Shown in pieces: positions 1-7,828 of a DNA stretch of 41,868 nucleotides. The stretch is taken from positions 1-41,868 of the forward strand of contig CAMNPN010000100.1 of assembly GCA_946548085.1 (NCBI GenBank). The letters are read 5' to 3'. The notes under the pieces were generated by a model. It was not told where the DNA came from, searched no databases, and saw only the letters and a list, made by a program, of their open reading frames with translations. The translations under genes were made by a program, and so were the position numbers. The first letter of the stretch is position 1, and every line of letters begins with the position of its first letter. The stretch comes from an uncultured Prevotella sp. GTDB taxonomy: Bacteria; Bacteroidota; Bacteroidia; Bacteroidales; Bacteroidaceae.

Positions 1-87
1 CAAAGCTCGAGCGTACAGTTGATATGACTGGAGGCTGTACTACCGCAGATGTAATCATCTGTAAACCGTAAACTGTAAACCGTAAAC
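1..87. repeat. Heptamer-arm intergenic element, right part, upstream of argH
   Basis: The right arm at 61-87 consists of GTAAACC/GTAAACT heptamers, preceded by the conserved GTAATCATCT junction. The first 18 bases match part of a module seen at 26580-26605 and, inverted, at 28236-28256. The left arm would lie before the window. The array ends 8 bases before the argH start codon, so it forms the argH 5' leader. It belongs to the same family as the elements near lepB, the S23 gene and rbfA. Confidence 0.8.
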
Positions 88-95
88 AAATAAAT

Positions 96-1430
96 ATGAA
101 ACTCTGGGAAAAGAACTTTGAGATCAACAAGGAGATAGAGCGGTTCACCGTAGGGCGCGACCGCGAAATGGACCTCTATCTGGCGAAATACGACGTGCTG
201 GGCTCGATGGCCCACATCACCATGCTCGAGAGCATCGGACTGCTGGAGAAAGGTGAACTGACGCAGTTGTTGGCAGAACTGAAGAATATCTATCAGTTGG
301 CAGAGCGCGGCGAGTTTGTCATTGAGGACGACGTGGAGGATGTACACTCGCAGGTGGAGATGCTGCTCACACGGAAGCTCGGCGACATGGGCAAAAAGAT
401 ACATTCGGGCCGCTCGCGCAACGATCAGGTACTCGTAGACCTCAAACTCTTTACCCGCCACGAACTCAAGGATATCGCCGACGAGGTAAAAATCCTCTTC
501 GACGAACTCATCGCCAAGAGCAATCAGTATAAGGACGTGCTGATGCCCGGCTACACCCATCTGCAGATCGCCATGCCATCGAGTTTCGGACTCTGGTTCG
601 GTGCCTACGCCGAGAGCCTGACAGACGACATGCTCTTCCTGCAGGCTGCCTATAAGATGACCAACCGCAACCCGCTGGGATCGGCTGCCGGCTATGGCTC
701 GTCGTTCCCCCTGAACCGCACGATGACCACCGAACTGCTGGGCTTCGACTCGATGGACTACAACGTGGTCTACGCCCAGATGGGCCGCGGCAAGATGGAG
801 CGCAACGTGGGCTTCGCCATCGCCACCATCGCCGGCACCCTGGCCAAGCTCGCCTTCGACGCCTGTCTGTTCAACTCGCAGAACTTCTCGTTCGTGAAGT
901 TGCCCAAGGAGTGTACGACAGGGTCGAGCATCATGCCGCATAAGAAAAACCCCGACGTGTTTGAACTCATACGCGCCAAGTCGAACAAGCTCCAGGCCCT
1001 GCCGCAGCAGGTGACGCTCATCATGAACAACCTGCCCGTGGGCTACTTCCGCGACCTGCAGATCATCAAGGAGGTGTTCCTGCCTGCCTTCGGCGAACTG
1101 AAAGACTGTCTGCAGATGGCGGCATACATTATTAATAAGATAGAGGTGAACGAGCATATACTGGACAACCCGATGTACGACCCGATGTTCTCCGTGGAGG
1201 AGGTGAACCGCCTGGCTGCCTCTGGCATGCCCTTCCGCGATGCCTACAAGAAGGTGGGCCTCGACATCGAGGCAGGACAGTTCCACGCCAACAAGGACAT
1301 CCACCACACCCATGAGGGCAGCATCGGCAACCTCTGCAACGACCAGATCCAGGCCCTGATGCAGCAGACGCTCGACGGCTTCCACTTCGAGCGGATGACC
1401 AAGGCCGAAGAAAGACTATTAGACGTTTAG
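96..1430 (+). CDS. argH: Argininosuccinate lyase
   Basis: Cytosolic enzyme of the last arginine biosynthesis step, splitting argininosuccinate into arginine and fumarate. The fumarase/aspartase-superfamily signature GSSIMPHKKNPD is at about residues 277-288, and the N-terminal HSGRSRNDQV segment that binds substrate is present near residue 102. At 444 aa it is close to the usual family length. The start follows a repeat array by 8 bases with no visible ribosome binding site, as is normal in Bacteroidetes. The last codons (LLDV and stop) lie inside the octamer repeat array at 1413-1500, so a repeat insertion may have reset the C-terminus. Function is clear; the exact native C-terminus is not. 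Confidence 0.96.
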   Translation: MKLWEKNFEINKEIERFTVGRDREMDLYLAKYDVLGSMAHITMLESIGLLEKGELTQLLAELKNIYQLAERGEFVIEDDVEDVHSQVEMLLTRKLGDMGKKIHSGRSRNDQVLVDLKLFTRHELKDIADEVKILFDELIAKSNQYKDVLMPGYTHLQIAMPSSFGLWFGAYAESLTDDMLFLQAAYKMTNRNPLGSAAGYGSSFPLNRTMTTELLGFDSMDYNVVYAQMGRGKMERNVGFAIATIAGTLAKLAFDACLFNSQNFSFVKLPKECTTGSSIMPHKKNPDVFELIRAKSNKLQALPQQVTLIMNNLPVGYFRDLQIIKEVFLPAFGELKDCLQMAAYIINKIEVNEHILDNPMYDPMFSVEEVNRLAASGMPFRDAYKKVGLDIEAGQFHANKDIHHTHEGSIGNLCNDQIQALMQQTLDGFHFERMTKAEERLLDV

Positions 1431-1500
1431 ACAATTAGACAATTAGACATTTAGACAATTAGACAAATAAACATATAGACGAATAGACATATAGGCAAAT
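1413..1500 (+). repeat. Octamer array AGACNNNT, 11 units, left flank of GxxExxY gene
   Basis: Eleven consecutive 8-base units in perfect register, mostly AGAC followed by AATT, AAAT, ATTT or similar (AGACTATT at 1413 to AGGCAAAT at 1493). The argH stop codon (1428-1430) lies inside units 2 and 3. The inverted form of the same octamer flanks the other side of the next gene. Confidence 0.92.
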
Positions 1501-1504
1501 ATAT

Positions 1505-1882
1505 ATGGATACGAATGAGTTGGTAGAACTTATCATTGAGTGTGCTAAGACTGTGAGGAGCCAGTTGACGCCAGGATTTGAGGAGAAAGTCTACAAGAAT
1601 GCACTATATATAGAATTAACAGATCACGGAATTGTTGTGGAAACAGAAATTCCATTCAAGGTATATTACAAGAATCATGTCGTTGGTGACTATCGTGCCG
1701 ATATGATTGTCGACAGACGAGTCATTATAGAACTTAAAGCCGTTAGTGCTTTAGCCACTATTCATGAAGTGCAACTCGTCAACTATCTCACAGCCACTGG
1801 TATAGATGACGGTCTTCTAATTAACTTTGGCTCAGATAAATTAGAGATTCGCCGCAAGTACCGCCTTTATAAAAAAGTCTAA
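1505..1882 (+). CDS. GxxExxY protein (PD-(D/E)XK nuclease-like, PDDEXK_3)
   Basis: A small protein of the GxxExxY family. The defining motif is GFEEKVY at residues 24-30, and a nuclease-like D66...E76-L-K78 arrangement follows (YRAD, then IIELKA), which fits the PD-(D/E)XK fold assigned to this family. No biochemical activity is established that I know of. The gene is visibly AT-richer than argH and pgeF and lies between inverted octamer arrays at 1413-1500 and 1892-1947, in the same orientation as its neighbours. This suggests a repeat-bounded insertion into an argH-lipoprotein-pgeF gene string. The family call is secure; activity and mobility are inference. Confidence 0.88.
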   Translation: MDTNELVELIIECAKTVRSQLTPGFEEKVYKNALYIELTDHGIVVETEIPFKVYYKNHVVGDYRADMIVDRRVIIELKAVSALATIHEVQLVNYLTATGIDDGLLINFGSDKLEIRRKYRLYKKV

Positions 1883-1891
1883 TCTATCTCT

Positions 1892-1947
1892 ATATGTCTA
1901 AATATCTATTTGTCTATTTGTCTATTTGTCTGCTCGTCTGTATGTCA
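1892..1947 (-). repeat. Octamer array NNNNGTCT, 7 units, right flank of GxxExxY gene
   Basis: GTCT (or ATCT, GTCA) recurs exactly every 8 bases at 1896, 1904, 1912, 1920, 1928, 1936 and 1944. On the minus strand this is AGACNNNN, the same octamer as in the upstream array, so the two arrays are inverted. The array contains the start codon and signal peptide codons of the following lipoprotein gene. Confidence 0.9.
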
Positions 1948-2454
1948 TCATGTAACAGCGAGGATGCTATCTATCGTGAGTATCAGTGCTTCTTCGTCTT
2001 CGACACCCAGCTACACCCCATGCCCTGCCAGCTGACATCCATCATCGGCAACCCAGGCCACTTCTGTAAGGTGGAGGCCAGCATAGGCAACGGTGCCCGC
2101 CATATCAAGACCACGCGCAACTACGACGGTGCCACAGAGGATGTGCTGCTCAGTACAGACCGCGAGAACCAGTACCGCTGTGTATTGGGAGCCAACAACT
2201 GCATCATCATCGGCACCAGCAGTTATGACAATGTGATGATTGCCTATGAAGGCCAGTGCTCGAACTGTCTTGAGCAATACGGAGGCACCCGCTATCCCTT
2301 GTCGTGGGAGAAGAACGGCACCCAGCTGCACTGCAACAAGTGTGGTCGTACCTATGATATCAACAACGGCACTGTTGTCAGCGAAGGCGGTGGCCGCCAA
2401 CTATACCGCTATCAGGCCGCTTTCGACGGACAATTGATCCGTGCCTGGAACTAA
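1894..2454 (+). CDS. Predicted lipoprotein with two CxxC pairs (Rieske-like/zinc-ribbon-like)
   Basis: A 186-aa predicted lipoprotein. A hydrophobic signal runs to about residue 19, and the lipobox-like stretch ends at Cys20 (CMSSC), followed by NSED. The C-terminal half carries C122-x2-C125 and C147-x2-C150; the second pair lies in HCNKCGRTYDINNG, which resembles the second metal loop of a Rieske domain. Classical Rieske histidines are not in the expected CxH/CxxH places, so four-Cys metal binding is possible. The start and nearly the whole signal peptide are encoded by the inverted octamer array, so the original N-terminus may have been replaced. It ends 18 bases before pgeF. Function unknown. 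Confidence 0.75.
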   Translation: MSKYLFVYLSICLLVCMSSCNSEDAIYREYQCFFVFDTQLHPMPCQLTSIIGNPGHFCKVEASIGNGARHIKTTRNYDGATEDVLLSTDRENQYRCVLGANNCIIIGTSSYDNVMIAYEGQCSNCLEQYGGTRYPLSWEKNGTQLHCNKCGRTYDINNGTVVSEGGGRQLYRYQAAFDGQLIRAWN

Positions 2455-2472
2455 CCGCATCCCGCATCCTCA

Positions 2473-3282
2473 ATGATTGAACAAAACGCCACAATGACAT
2501 CTCTCGTGACCCCGCAACTATTGGATTACGACTTTGGCAGTCGTGTGAAGGCTTTCAGCACCATGCGGAAGGGAGGATACAGTGAGGGACTGTTTGGAGC
2601 GTTCAACATCAACTGCTACTGCGGCGATGAAGAGGCTGCCATCCGCAAGAATCGAGCAGCGCTATGCAACTTGTTGGGTATCCGTGAAGATTGCCTGTTC
2701 ATGCCCCACCAGGTGCATGAGACGGTGATAACAGCCATCGACGCACCGTTCCTGAAGTTGAGCGATGCCGAACAGCAAGAGCAGCTGGAGGGAGTCGACG
2801 CCCTGATGACCAACGAGACAGGCGTCTGCATCGGCGTGTCTACAGCCGACTGCATCCCCGTACTACTCTACGACCCAGAGCACCATGCTGCCTGTGCCAT
2901 CCATGCAGGCTGGCGCGGTACGGTGAAGCGGATCGTAGAGAAGGCCGTCGCCCGCATGAGAGACACCTATGGCACCCACCCTTCCCACCTGATGGCACAG
3001 ATAGGGCCAGGTATCAGCCTCGACAGTTTTGAGGTGGGCGACGAGGTCTACGACACCTTCCTTCAGGCTGGCTTCCACATGCCTGCCATCAGCAGGAGAG
3101 AGAGAAAATGGCATATCGACCTGCCCGCCTGCAACAGGCTACAGCTGCTGGATATGGGTGTAGCGGAGCACCATATCCGCGATGCCCACATCTGTACCTA
3201 TCGCCGATGCGACGATTTCTTTTCTGCCCGCCGCCTGGGAGTCCGTTCTGGCCGCATCTTCACTGCCATCTTCTTGTCTTGA
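2473..3282 (+). CDS. pgeF: Peptidoglycan editing factor PgeF (laccase-domain, YfiH/DUF152)
   Basis: A multicopper-polyphenol-oxidase-like protein of the YfiH/YlmD family, 269 aa. In this family it corrects misincorporated residues in peptidoglycan precursors and has purine nucleoside phosphorylase-type activity. The metal triad is visible as H82 (PHQVH), C127 (STADC) and H144 (HAGWRG). It follows the lipoprotein gene by 18 bases, probably in one operon. Its last 85 bases overlap the 3' end of the convergent helicase gene; no other in-frame stop could shorten either gene. An internal start at the second Met (residue 8) is possible. Confidence 0.93.
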   Translation: MIEQNATMTSLVTPQLLDYDFGSRVKAFSTMRKGGYSEGLFGAFNINCYCGDEEAAIRKNRAALCNLLGIREDCLFMPHQVHETVITAIDAPFLKLSDAEQQEQLEGVDALMTNETGVCIGVSTADCIPVLLYDPEHHAACAIHAGWRGTVKRIVEKAVARMRDTYGTHPSHLMAQIGPGISLDSFEVGDEVYDTFLQAGFHMPAISRRERKWHIDLPACNRLQLLDMGVAEHHIRDAHICTYRRCDDFFSARRLGVRSGRIFTAIFLS

Positions 3283-5117
3283 TTCTCTTCGATGGCGTCA
3301 AGCATAGAGTGCTGTTTCTCTCTGAGGTAGACGGAGATAGAGAATCCATGCTCAGCAATCTTCGTCAGCAGATAACGTCGTGAGAGTACAGCCTGACGCG
3401 TCTCTGCAAGCGCATCGCCATAGCGTGACATCGCCTGTTTGTTGTTGCTCTTGACAGAGGTCGCAAGGTCGAGGGCATTGGCAAAGGTTTTCTGGATGGA
3501 CGTCTCGAAATAGGTGGCGCTGCGCTTTACTCGATCGAGGAATGCCTCCTGATGCAACTGCTCAGAGGGCATCTGACGAATCTTCTCCAGCCACTTCTCC
3601 GATATAGCCATCGCGTCGGCACTCAGGCCTGCCAAGACGCGCTTATGCAACTCCGTGATGTCTGTAAAGCTATGATAGAAGAACTCCGTCATGAGCCGTA
3701 ACAGGTGTTCCTCTTTATAGAAGATGTCGTGGAAGTCGAACAGCTCAAGCAGCAGCAGCCGATAATATTCCTCCTTCAGCTGTGGCAGCTGACTGATACT
3801 CTTCTGCGCCTCTTCCTCCTGATGGCCGATATACGCCTCGACGCGCTGGTCGGAGATGATGGCACGCGCCTCGATGGGAGCGGAGAGCACCATACCCTCG
3901 AGGCTCCGGCAGCGACTGAGGGCGACATACACCTGTCCTGGGGCAAAGGAGAGGTTGGCATCGATGATGGCATGGTCGAAGGTGAGTCCCTGACTCTTGT
4001 GGATGGTGATGGCCCAGGCCAGTCGCAGGGGCAGCTGGTGGAACTTGCCCTGCACCTTGGTCTCTATCTCGCGGGTATCTGGGTTCAGCTGATACTGTGT
4101 GTTCTCCCACGTCAGCGGCTCCACCTCGATGGGTTCGCTGTCACCAGGACAGAGCACACAGACACGGCTCTGACCGATCTCGACGATTTCGCCAATACGT
4201 CCGTTGAAGTAGCGGTGCTCACCAGTAGGGTCGTTTTTCACAAACATCACCTGAGCCCCTTGTTTCAGCGTCAGCAGATCACTCGTCGGATAGGAGTAGT
4301 CTGGAAAGGTGCCTTCAATCTTCGCCGCGTAGGTAAAGGTGCTGCCTGGCAGTTTCCTGAGCTCGCACTCGTTGTAGCTGTCTGCCAGGTGGTTGTGGGT
4401 AGTCAGGCGGATATAGCCCTCTCCTGGCCTGGGAATGAAGGCGGGCTTATACCTATTATTTAATAAAGTGATGTCGCTGGCAGTAGGATGAGCCTCGCGG
4501 ATATGGTTGAGCACGTTGATGAACGTCGCGTCCTCCTGGCGATACACCTTCTCCAGCTGTATGGTCACATAGTCTATCTGCTGCAGGGCCTTCGAGCCGA
4601 AGAAGTAGGGTGTGTCGTAATAGGGCTTGAGCATTGCCTCGTCTTCAGCCGTCACCACAGGCGTCAGCTGTTGCAGGTCGCCAATCATCAGCAACTGTAC
4701 GCCCCCGAAGGGCTTGTACCTGTCGCGGAAGCGCCTGAGCACCGAGTCGATGGCATCGAGCAGGTCGCTGCGCACCATCGAGATCTCGTCGATGATCAGC
4801 AGGTCGAGCGAGGCGATGATGCGACGCTTCTCCTTGCCAAACTCGAACTTGCTCTTGATACGGGCATTAGGGACGAAGGGTGAGAAGGGCAACTGGAAGA
4901 AGGAGTGGATGGTGACACCTCCTGCATTGATGGCAGCCACACCAGTAGGTGCTACGACTATCGACCGTTTCTTGCTCTGTGCGATGACGGTCTTCAGGAA
5001 GGTGGTCTTCCCCGTTCCTGCCTTTCCTGTGAGGAAGATGCTGCGCCCTGTGTGCTCCACGAAGTCCCATGCGTCACAAAGCGCCTGATTCTCTTCTTTG
5101 ACTCGGATCTTTTCCAT
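3198..5117 (-). CDS. Pif1/RecD-like AAA-family DNA helicase
   Basis: A superfamily 1 helicase-like ATPase of 639 aa. Walker A is GKAGTGKT at residues 31-38 and Walker B is LLIIDEIS near residue 107. A UvrD_C_2-type C-terminal motor segment has AITIHKSQG and YVALSRCRS near residues 370-405. The C-terminal third is a helical, basic extension ending in a run of Arg and Lys. A promoter with matching -33 and -7 boxes lies upstream (5176-5207). The final 28 codons overlap pgeF on the opposite strand. It probably acts in DNA repair or replication-fork processing; the specific role is not determined. Confidence 0.88.
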   Translation of the reverse strand: MEKIRVKEENQALCDAWDFVEHTGRSIFLTGKAGTGKTTFLKTVIAQSKKRSIVVAPTGVAAINAGGVTIHSFFQLPFSPFVPNARIKSKFEFGKEKRRIIASLDLLIIDEISMVRSDLLDAIDSVLRRFRDRYKPFGGVQLLMIGDLQQLTPVVTAEDEAMLKPYYDTPYFFGSKALQQIDYVTIQLEKVYRQEDATFINVLNHIREAHPTASDITLLNNRYKPAFIPRPGEGYIRLTTHNHLADSYNECELRKLPGSTFTYAAKIEGTFPDYSYPTSDLLTLKQGAQVMFVKNDPTGEHRYFNGRIGEIVEIGQSRVCVLCPGDSEPIEVEPLTWENTQYQLNPDTREIETKVQGKFHQLPLRLAWAITIHKSQGLTFDHAIIDANLSFAPGQVYVALSRCRSLEGMVLSAPIEARAIISDQRVEAYIGHQEEEAQKSISQLPQLKEEYYRLLLLELFDFHDIFYKEEHLLRLMTEFFYHSFTDITELHKRVLAGLSADAMAISEKWLEKIRQMPSEQLHQEAFLDRVKRSATYFETSIQKTFANALDLATSVKSNNKQAMSRYGDALAETRQAVLSRRYLLTKIAEHGFSISVYLREKQHSMLDAIEENQDKKMAVKMRPERTPRRRAEKKSSHRR

Positions 5118-5175
5118 AGTTCGTTTAGTGTTAAAAGGGTTTTGTTATCATGATGTTTTATTTGTTTGTCGGATG

Positions 5176-5207
5176 CAAAGATACGAATAATTACCGAATC
5201 AGCCAAA
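5176..5207 (-). promoter_or_regulatory. Bacteroidetes promoter for the helicase gene
   Basis: Minus strand TTTG (5204-5207), 20 bases, then TATCTTTG (5176-5183). This matches the Bacteroidetes -33/-7 consensus with its usual spacing. It lies 58 bases before the helicase start codon. Confidence 0.8.
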
Positions 5208-5266
5208 TAATAAGCAGAAAAACGATAATTTGTGGACAATCACTCGCCTATTTCAATTAATTGTTG

Positions 5267-5274
5267 TACATTTG
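5267..5274 (+). promoter_or_regulatory. -7 box TACATTTG upstream of the CDF transporter
   Basis: TACATTTG matches TAnnTTTG and ends 13 bases before the ATG at 5288. No TTTG stands at the usual -33 distance. Its position argues against the longer reading frame that begins at 5261, because the transcript would start downstream of that codon. Confidence 0.55.
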
Positions 5275-5287
5275 CGGCATCATTATC

Positions 5288-6169
5288 ATGGACAGGAACA
5301 AGGAAATATATAAGGTAACCCTGGTGGGGGGCGCGGTCAATGTAGTGCTGCTGCTCTTCAAGTTCGTGGCAGGCATCGTGGGTCATAGTGCTGCGATGAT
5401 GGCTGACGCCATCCACTCCCTGTCAGACTTCGTGACGGATATCATCGTCCTGCTGTTCGTCCATATCAGCGTCAAGCCTCAGGACAAGTCACACGACTAT
5501 GGTCACGGCAAATACGAGACGCTGGCGATGACTCTCATAGGAATAGCCCTGTTAGCGGTGGCGATAGGCATCCTATACAGCGGGGTGATGAAGATTACGG
5601 CCTGGATACATGGCGAACCCCTGGAGGCACCAGGACTGTTGGCTTTATGGGCGGCCTTGGCATCTATCATCCTGAAGGAAGCGGTCTATCAGTATTCGAT
5701 GGTGAAGGCCCGTCAGTTGCAGTCTCAGGCAGTAGAGGCCAACGCCTGGCATCATCGCAGCGATGCCTTGTCGTCTATTGGCACGGCCGTGGGCATCGGC
5801 GGCGCCATCCTCTTAGGCCAGCGCTGGACGGTGCTCGATCCGCTGGCCTCAGTCGTTGTTGGGGCATTTATTCTGAAGATGTCTGTCAGTCTGTTGCGTG
5901 ATGGCATTGGTGACCTGATGGAACAGTCGCTGCCTGATGCCATTGAGGCGGAGATGCTGCAACTGGTGGCATCAGTGCCCGGGGTAGCAGAGCCGCACGA
6001 ACTGAGGACCCGCAGGATAGGCAACCACTATGCCGTCGAACTGCATATCCTGATGGATGGTGATATCAGCCTGCGCGAAGCCCACGACAAGGCGTCCGAA
6101 GTGGAAGACTTGTTAAAGGCCCACTATGGTGAGGAGACCCACGTGGCCGTCCACGTTGAGCCAAGATAA
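5288..6169 (+). CDS. Cation diffusion facilitator (CDF) family transporter
   Basis: An inner-membrane divalent metal exporter (Zn/Fe/Mn type) exchanging metal for protons. From the ATG at 5288 it is 293 aa. The binding-site motifs are in two membrane helices: HSLSD near residue 41 and HHRSD near residue 153. About six membrane segments precede a C-terminal cytosolic domain rich in His and acidic residues. The start at 5288 is preferred over 5261 because a -7 box lies between them and MDRNKEIYKVTLVGG looks like the family N-terminus. It is divergent from the helicase and convergent with the next gene. Metal specificity cannot be read from sequence alone. Confidence 0.92.
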   Translation: MDRNKEIYKVTLVGGAVNVVLLLFKFVAGIVGHSAAMMADAIHSLSDFVTDIIVLLFVHISVKPQDKSHDYGHGKYETLAMTLIGIALLAVAIGILYSGVMKITAWIHGEPLEAPGLLALWAALASIILKEAVYQYSMVKARQLQSQAVEANAWHHRSDALSSIGTAVGIGGAILLGQRWTVLDPLASVVVGAFILKMSVSLLRDGIGDLMEQSLPDAIEAEMLQLVASVPGVAEPHELRTRRIGNHYAVELHILMDGDISLREAHDKASEVEDLLKAHYGEETHVAVHVEPR

Positions 6170-6173
6170 TCCG

Positions 6174-7124
6174 TTATCGATGAATCCACGTCTGAATCCT
6201 CTGGGTGTACTCCTCAGGATAGTCAGTGTAGGAGAGGGCATGCTTCGTGCCCTTGGTGATCCATAGTTCCTTCTCGCCCTGCTTGGCCTCGTAGAGCGGA
6301 TGAACCATCCACGAGGGCACGAAGGTATCATTGTCGCCGTGAATGAAGAGCATGGGGTAGGCACACTTCTTGACTTGACTGATGGGCGAGGCCTCGCCAA
6401 AACTCCAGCCATACTTGAACTTGCAAAGCAGAGAAGTGGTGTAGAGAAGCGGGAACTCGGGCAGTCCGAACTCCTCTGACAGTTCGTAACTGAACTCATC
6501 CCACACACTGGTATAGCCACAGTCTTCGACAAAACGGACGCTCTTCACCTCGACAGGCATCTGCTCGCCAGCGACGCACATCGTCGTGGCGGCACCCATC
6601 GATACGCCATGAACGATGAAGTCGTCAGCCTCGAAGAGTGCTGCCGCCACCCGCATCCAATAGAGCACGTCGAGCCTGTCTTTCCACCCCATCTGCACGG
6701 CGTCACCTTCGCTGAGACCGTGACCATGGAGGTCGGGCATCAGCACATGACAGCCAGCCTGCTCGTAGATCCGAGCAATCATCATAAACTTGATGGCAGT
6801 GTCACGCCAACCGTGAATCACCATCGCGACAGGCCGTCTGGCAATTGCCGAGTCCGTCGCCTGACGGATAAAATAGCCATGATGCCGCTCGCCTGTGGGC
6901 ATCGTGATAAAGGTGTCGCGCAGGGCCCCACGCTCGTTGAGGCTGTCGAGCCAGGGCTTCACCTCAGGATGCGCCTCCACCAATTGTCTGAAACTGGCTG
7001 CCGTATCCCTCCGCTGTGCGTCAGGAGCCAGCGCGAAGTCGAGCATATAGAAACTTCCTCCGATGGTTGCCACCATCAGGACTGTCGCCACCAGGGCCAT
7101 CGCTATGAGTAACCGTTTCATCAT
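6174..7124 (-). CDS. Alpha/beta hydrolase
   Basis: A 316-aa serine hydrolase-like protein with an N-terminal signal anchor (MMKRLLIAMALVATVLM) that places it at the membrane or in the periplasm. The nucleophile elbow is GVSMGA near residue 173. The acid is probably in HGDNDTF and the His in TKHALSY near the C-terminus. The frame is open upstream to 7190, but a -7 box at 7132-7139 lies only 7 bases before ATG 7124, so the shorter start is chosen. Its stop is 4 bases from the CDF stop on the other strand. Substrate unknown; related proteins are called peptidases or esterases. Confidence 0.88.
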   Translation of the reverse strand: MMKRLLIAMALVATVLMVATIGGSFYMLDFALAPDAQRRDTAASFRQLVEAHPEVKPWLDSLNERGALRDTFITMPTGERHHGYFIRQATDSAIARRPVAMVIHGWRDTAIKFMMIARIYEQAGCHVLMPDLHGHGLSEGDAVQMGWKDRLDVLYWMRVAAALFEADDFIVHGVSMGAATTMCVAGEQMPVEVKSVRFVEDCGYTSVWDEFSYELSEEFGLPEFPLLYTTSLLCKFKYGWSFGEASPISQVKKCAYPMLFIHGDNDTFVPSWMVHPLYEAKQGEKELWITKGTKHALSYTDYPEEYTQRIQTWIHR

Positions 7125-7131
7125 TTGGCTG

Positions 7132-7139
7132 CAAAGGTA
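7132..7139 (-). promoter_or_regulatory. -7 box TACCTTTG, near-leaderless start of the hydrolase gene
   Basis: Minus-strand TACCTTTG followed by CAGCCAA and then ATG. Transcription starting about 6-8 bases downstream of the box would yield an mRNA with almost no leader. Confidence 0.6.
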
Positions 7140-7247
7140 CGGAAAAAGGTTGAATATATCAACGCTTTTCGGAAGATTCTTTGCAAGCAAGGCATCCTTT
7201 TAGTCAAGCGAGCGCAGAACAGCGATGGGGTGATCTCATATATTTTA

Positions 7248-7269
7248 AACCACAATCTGTGGGTGGTTT
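7248..7269. other. Small inverted repeat before bcp
   Basis: AAACCAC (7248-7254) and GTGGTTT (7263-7269) form a 7-bp stem followed by a T-rich stretch on the plus strand. It resembles a weak terminator, but no plus-strand gene precedes it closely, so it may be a repeat remnant. The region 7125-7338 otherwise holds only the two divergent promoters. Confidence 0.35.
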
Positions 7270-7282
7270 CATTTTTTTATTG

Positions 7283-7290
7283 TATTTTTG
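7283..7290 (+). promoter_or_regulatory. -7 box TATTTTTG for bcp
   Basis: TATTTTTG followed by CAGC, 48 bases upstream of the bcp ATG. No clear TTTG stands at -33. Confidence 0.55.
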
Positions 7291-7338
7291 CAGCATGAAA
7301 GAAAGAATCAAGCGACAAACTATAAAAACAAGTAAGTT

Positions 7339-7797
7339 ATGAACGTAGGAGACAAGGCACCAGAGATTCTGGGTAAGGACGAAGAGGGACGGGACATCCG
7401 TCTGAGTGACTATCGCGGACGAAAGCTCGTGTTGTATTTCTATCCCAAGGACAATACCAGCGGCTGTACGTCTGAGGCATGCAGCCTGCGCGATCATTAT
7501 CAGCAACTGCAAGCCGCTGGCTATGAGGTAGTAGGCGTGAGTAAGGACTCTGCTGCATCACATCAGAAGTTCAAGGAGAAGCACGAATTGCCCTTCCCCC
7601 TGATTGCCGATGTGGACCACACGCTGCTGGAGGCGATGGGAGCCTGGGGTGAAAAGTCGATGTATGGCAGAAAGACGATGGGCACCATCCGCACCACGTT
7701 TATCATCAACGAGGAAGGCATCATCGAGCAGATCATCGCAGGCAAGCAGATAAAGACCAAGGAACACGCCCAGCAGATTCTTGGCGGTAAAGAGTAG
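7339..7797 (+). CDS. bcp: Thioredoxin-dependent thiol peroxidase (BCP/PrxQ type)
   Basis: A cytosolic peroxiredoxin that reduces hydrogen peroxide and organic peroxides using thioredoxin. At 152 aa it matches the family length. The peroxidatic Cys43 and resolving Cys48 are in SGCTSEACSLRD, the atypical 2-Cys BCP spacing. The start MNVGDKAPE is typical. The downstream methyltransferase gene begins 31 bases after the stop (ATG 7829), so the two are probably cotranscribed. Confidence 0.95.
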   Translation: MNVGDKAPEILGKDEEGRDIRLSDYRGRKLVLYFYPKDNTSGCTSEACSLRDHYQQLQAAGYEVVGVSKDSAASHQKFKEKHELPFPLIADVDHTLLEAMGAWGEKSMYGRKTMGTIRTTFIINEEGIIEQIIAGKQIKTKEHAQQILGGKE

Positions 7798-7828
7798 AGG
7801 GGGGCGACGGAAGATAGGCGATTTAGCG

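Noticed and set aside
3705..4463. 252-codon plus-strand frame antisense to the helicase
   Set aside because: It is the shadow of a well-supported helicase gene, with no recognisable domain and no promoter.
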